NCBI GenBank assembly: GCA_031280065.1
Contig: JAITHH010000002.1
Location: 1-7,892, forward strand
Direction: 5' to 3'
From: Treponema sp.
GTDB taxonomy: Bacteria; Spirochaetota; Spirochaetia; Treponematales; Breznakiellaceae
DNA: 7,892 nt
A program made the translations under genes and the position numbers. Every line of letters starts with the position of its first letter. The first letter of the stretch is position 1. The notes under the pieces are model-generated. The model had not been told where the DNA came from. It did no database searches and saw only the letters and a program-made list of their open reading frames with translations. Shown here piece by piece: positions 5,985-7,892 of the stretch.

Positions 5985-6899
5985 ATGTTATCAGCGCGTA
6001 TTTGGGGAAGCCGGGGCTCCATCCCCTGTCCGGGGGGTGATACGGTCGTTTTTGGGGGGAATACCTCCTGTATCGAGATCAGGGCCGATGACCGGATCAT
6101 TATCGTGGATATGGGATCGGGAATTCGGGCCTTGGGTGACCGGCTCATGGCCGAGGACTTCAAGCGGAAAAAGGCGCTGGACATCGACATCTTTATTACC
6201 CATACCCATTGGGATCATATTATGGGTTTTCCCATGTTCAGCCCGATCTTTAACCCCGCCATAAACATCCGGCTTTACTGTCCGCTGACATACGATGGTG
6301 AAAACCCCCAAGCGGTTCTGGGGGTCTTGCTGTCCCACCGCTACTGGCCGGTGCGCCTCAGCGAGTTAGCCGCCAAAATTGAATACCAGCGGATTGGGGA
6401 GACGGCGCTGGACCTGGGACAGGGCCTGCGGGTTACCAGTAAGTACCTCAACCACCCGGTGCTCTGTCTGGGCTACCGCATTGAGTACGAAGGAAAATCG
6501 ATTGTTACCGCCTTCGACACCGAACCTTTCTATAATTTGTTTCCCACCGATCCTGCCGCGCCCGGGTATGACGAGGAGGCCGCTTTGGACGGCGCGGCCG
6601 CTGTCTTGGAGGCGCAGCAAAAACTGCTCCGTTTTTTCCAGGGGGCGGATGCGCTGATCTGCGATAGTCAATACACTGATGAGGAATACCGGTCTAAACG
6701 GGGCTGGGGACATTCAACCTATGAACAGGCGGCTGTAGCGGCGAGGGAGGCGGGGGTCAAGAAACTCATCTGCTTCCACCATGACCCGGCTCGCACTGAT
6801 ACACAGCTTGCCCAGTTGGAGCGTCATTATCAAACGCTTTACCGCGACGGCGGGACCGAGATCAGTATGGCTTGTGAAGGAATGGTAATCGAAACGTAA
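5985..6899 (+). CDS. MBL-fold metallo-hydrolase, phosphodiesterase/RNase Z-like
   Basis: The protein has 304 residues. The metal-binding signature HTHWDH (H73, H75, D77, H78) follows the beta-strand IDIFIT. Further probable ligands are H157 (YLNHP), D178 (AFDTE) and H265 (CFHHDP). WGSRGSIPCPG (7-17) and GGNTSCIEI (24-32) are the N-terminal motifs of the PhnP/RNase Z-like branch (COG1235 type), whose members cleave phosphodiester bonds. GWGHSTYEQA (240-249) and FHHDPARTD (264-272) are typical of the subgroup often annotated as cyclic-nucleotide phosphodiesterase-like. The substrate cannot be told from the sequence. The ATG comes one base after the HDOD stop (TAG-G-ATG), with GAGGGTGTAGG acting as ribosome-binding site inside the HDOD coding end. 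This coupling suggests stoichiometric production and a shared task. No signal peptide is present, so it is cytoplasmic. Confidence 0.88.
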   Translation: MLSARIWGSRGSIPCPGGDTVVFGGNTSCIEIRADDRIIIVDMGSGIRALGDRLMAEDFKRKKALDIDIFITHTHWDHIMGFPMFSPIFNPAINIRLYCPLTYDGENPQAVLGVLLSHRYWPVRLSELAAKIEYQRIGETALDLGQGLRVTSKYLNHPVLCLGYRIEYEGKSIVTAFDTEPFYNLFPTDPAAPGYDEEAALDGAAAVLEAQQKLLRFFQGADALICDSQYTDEEYRSKRGWGHSTYEQAAVAAREAGVKKLICFHHDPARTDTQLAQLERHYQTLYRDGGTEISMACEGMVIET

Positions 6900-6903
6900 A
6901 GAA

Positions 6904-6949
6904 TATGGCGGCGGGGGGTGTCGAACATGAGGGTTCGCAGCCGCCCATA
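6904..6949 (+). other. Imperfect GC-rich hairpin just after the MBL gene
   Basis: TAT-GGCGGC (6904-6912) pairs with GCCGCC-C-ATA (6940-6949, one bulged C). Inside it, TG and CGAAC (6919-6926) pair with GTTCG and CA (6933-6939). Six unpaired Gs (6913-6918) interrupt the 5' arm. It begins five bases after the MBL stop. With no U-run following it is not a standard terminator, but it could block decay from the 3' end or slow the polymerase. Confidence 0.45.
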
Positions 6950-6981
6950 CCTCTACGCGCTCATTGAGAGTCTGCAAAGTA

Positions 6982-7010
6982 GAATTTTGGCGTTTGCAAC
7001 GCCAAAATTC
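6982..7010. repeat. Perfect 13-bp inverted repeat between convergent genes
   Basis: GAATTTTGGCGTT and AACGCCAAAATTC flank a TGC loop with no mismatch. It lies between the converging ends of the MBL gene (6899) and the sigma factor (7029), where a bidirectional terminator would be expected. Neither direction has a U-run directly after the stem (plus strand continues CAGATTTTG), so a plain intrinsic terminator is not certain. It could also be one copy of a dispersed palindromic element. Confidence 0.6.
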
Positions 7011-7028
7011 CAGATTTTGAACAGGCTC

Positions 7029-7892
7029 TTAGGCGGCATAACTTTCCAGTACACGCAGCCGGGCAGGATGCCGCAGCCGTTTGAGCGCCTTCTTCTCGAT
7101 TTGACGGATCCGCTCCTTGGTCAGATTAAAACGGTCGCCCAGCTCTTTAAGCGACAGCGGAACCGTATCCCCCAGGCCAAAACGGCAGCGGATAACGTCC
7201 GCTTCCTTGGGATGCAGCGTATCCAGTACCGACTCAATATCCCGGCTCATGAGTGCGCCTACCGCATAATCTACCGGGGACTGACAGCCTTCGTCCTCAA
7301 TAAAATCGCCCAGATTGGAAGCGTCGGCATCGCCAGACACCGGGTTATCCAGGGAGATCATCTCCTGACTGATAGCGATCATATCCGCCACATGGGAAGC
7401 GTCCATGTTCAGGAACCGGGCGATTTCAGTGATCTCCGCGTCAGGGAAGTCCGCTTCCTGTACCTGCTTCCGGGCACGTTCAATTTGCAGCAGTTCATTA
7501 ATCCGGTTGACCGGCAGCCGGATCATCCGGGATTTTTCACAGATCGCCTTATAGATAGACTGGCGTATCCACCATACCGCATAGGAGATAAAGTGGTAGC
7601 CTTTATCCGCGTCATAGCGTTCAACAGCGTTGAGCAGACCGATATTGCCTTCGCTGATCAGGTCCGGCAGGGGAATTCCCTGGCCTTGGTATTTCTTAGC
7701 CACATTGACCACGAACCGGAGGTTGGCTTCTACCAACTGATCCCTCGCCGCTTTATTTCCCGCTGCCGCCGCCCGGGCGATACACACTTCTTCTTCCCTG
7801 CTTAACAGGGGTATCTTGCTAATTTCTTTCAAATAGGCCGCAAGGACATTCTCATCAGCGGCGCTCTCCTGCGCCGCGCCGCTAACTGCTTT
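7029..7892 (-). CDS. Sigma-70 family RNA polymerase sigma factor, RpoD/RpoS type (N-terminus beyond the right edge)
   Basis: The frame is open from the right edge to TAA at 7029-7031, giving 287 residues in the window. The TTG at 7832 is not the start: it lies inside the conserved region 1.2 motif, read here as NVLAAYLKEISKIPLLSREE, so the true start is outside. Region 2 is complete: ANLRFVVNVAKKYQGQGIPL, DLISEGNIGLLNAVERYD, and FISYAVWWIRQSI, the core-binding and -10 recognition part. A region 3 follows (LPVNRINELLQIERARKQ onward), then SLDNPVSGD and LGDFIEDE. Region 4 ends the protein with DVIRCRFGLGD and the helix-turn-helix LSLKELGDRFNLTKERIRQI that reads the -35 element. The domain set is that of primary or group 2 sigma factors, not ECF or FliA types. 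Whether it is the housekeeping factor or an RpoS-like alternative cannot be settled without the N-terminus. Confidence 0.93.
   Translation of the reverse strand, partial: KAVSGAAQESAADENVLAAYLKEISKIPLLSREEEVCIARAAAAGNKAARDQLVEANLRFVVNVAKKYQGQGIPLPDLISEGNIGLLNAVERYDADKGYHFISYAVWWIRQSIYKAICEKSRMIRLPVNRINELLQIERARKQVQEADFPDAEITEIARFLNMDASHVADMIAISQEMISLDNPVSGDADASNLGDFIEDEGCQSPVDYAVGALMSRDIESVLDTLHPKEADVIRCRFGLGDTVPLSLKELGDRFNLTKERIRQIEKKALKRLRHPARLRVLESYAA

Noticed and set aside
6919..6950. GGTTCGCA resembling a tRNA T-arm
   Set aside because: No anticodon arm, D arm or acceptor stem can be built around it. The bases are better explained by the local hairpin.
6918..7805. 295-residue plus-strand open frame
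   Set aside because: It is fully antisense to the sigma factor, whose regions 2 and 4 are clearly conserved. The plus-strand product shows no recognisable domain and no ribosome-binding site, and it runs through the 6982-7010 palindrome.

Overview
The window is a GC-rich bacterial segment that reads like a spirochaete, most likely a Treponema-type organism, possibly of the termite-gut lineage. This rests on gene content and style and was not confirmed by any search: a repeat-bearing lipoprotein with a relaxed lipobox, a secreted LamG/FN3 protein, an HDOD protein next to a metallo-beta-lactamase-fold hydrolase, and a short sigma-70 factor of the RpoD/RpoS type. I see no tRNA, rRNA, CRISPR array, transposase or phage gene.

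Left part, minus strand (1-2838). Read in the direction of transcription, it holds manC (mannose-1-phosphate guanylyltransferase, 2838-1669), then a degenerate short-chain-dehydrogenase-like protein (1609-941), then a 192-base gap with an A/T tract, then a lipoprotein starting at 748 and running off the left edge. The lipoprotein has about 21 units of a proline-glycine-lysine/glutamate repeat between its lipidated cysteine and a C-terminal domain that lies mostly outside the window.

Middle, plus strand (2944-6899). A 105-base divergent region separates manC from a 143-residue protein with a C-terminal J domain. Its best promoter match puts the transcription start on or next to the ATG, suggesting a leaderless mRNA. 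After a 131-base gap comes a likely three-gene operon: a secreted LamG-FN3 protein, an HDOD signalling protein, and an MBL-fold phosphodiesterase-like hydrolase. The last two genes are separated by a single base.

Right edge, minus strand (7029-7892). A sigma-70 family factor converges on the MBL gene, and its N-terminus lies outside the window. The 129-base convergent gap holds two separate inverted-repeat structures.

Taken together: manC supplies GDP-mannose for surface polysaccharide or glycosylation, two proteins are envelope-targeted (the repeat lipoprotein and the LamG-FN3 protein), and the HDOD/MBL pair looks like an intracellular signalling module. There is no obvious defence system or other spectacular cassette. 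The most unusual items are the repeat lipoprotein, the SDR-like protein without catalytic residues, the possible leaderless J-protein start, and the coupled HDOD-MBL pair.
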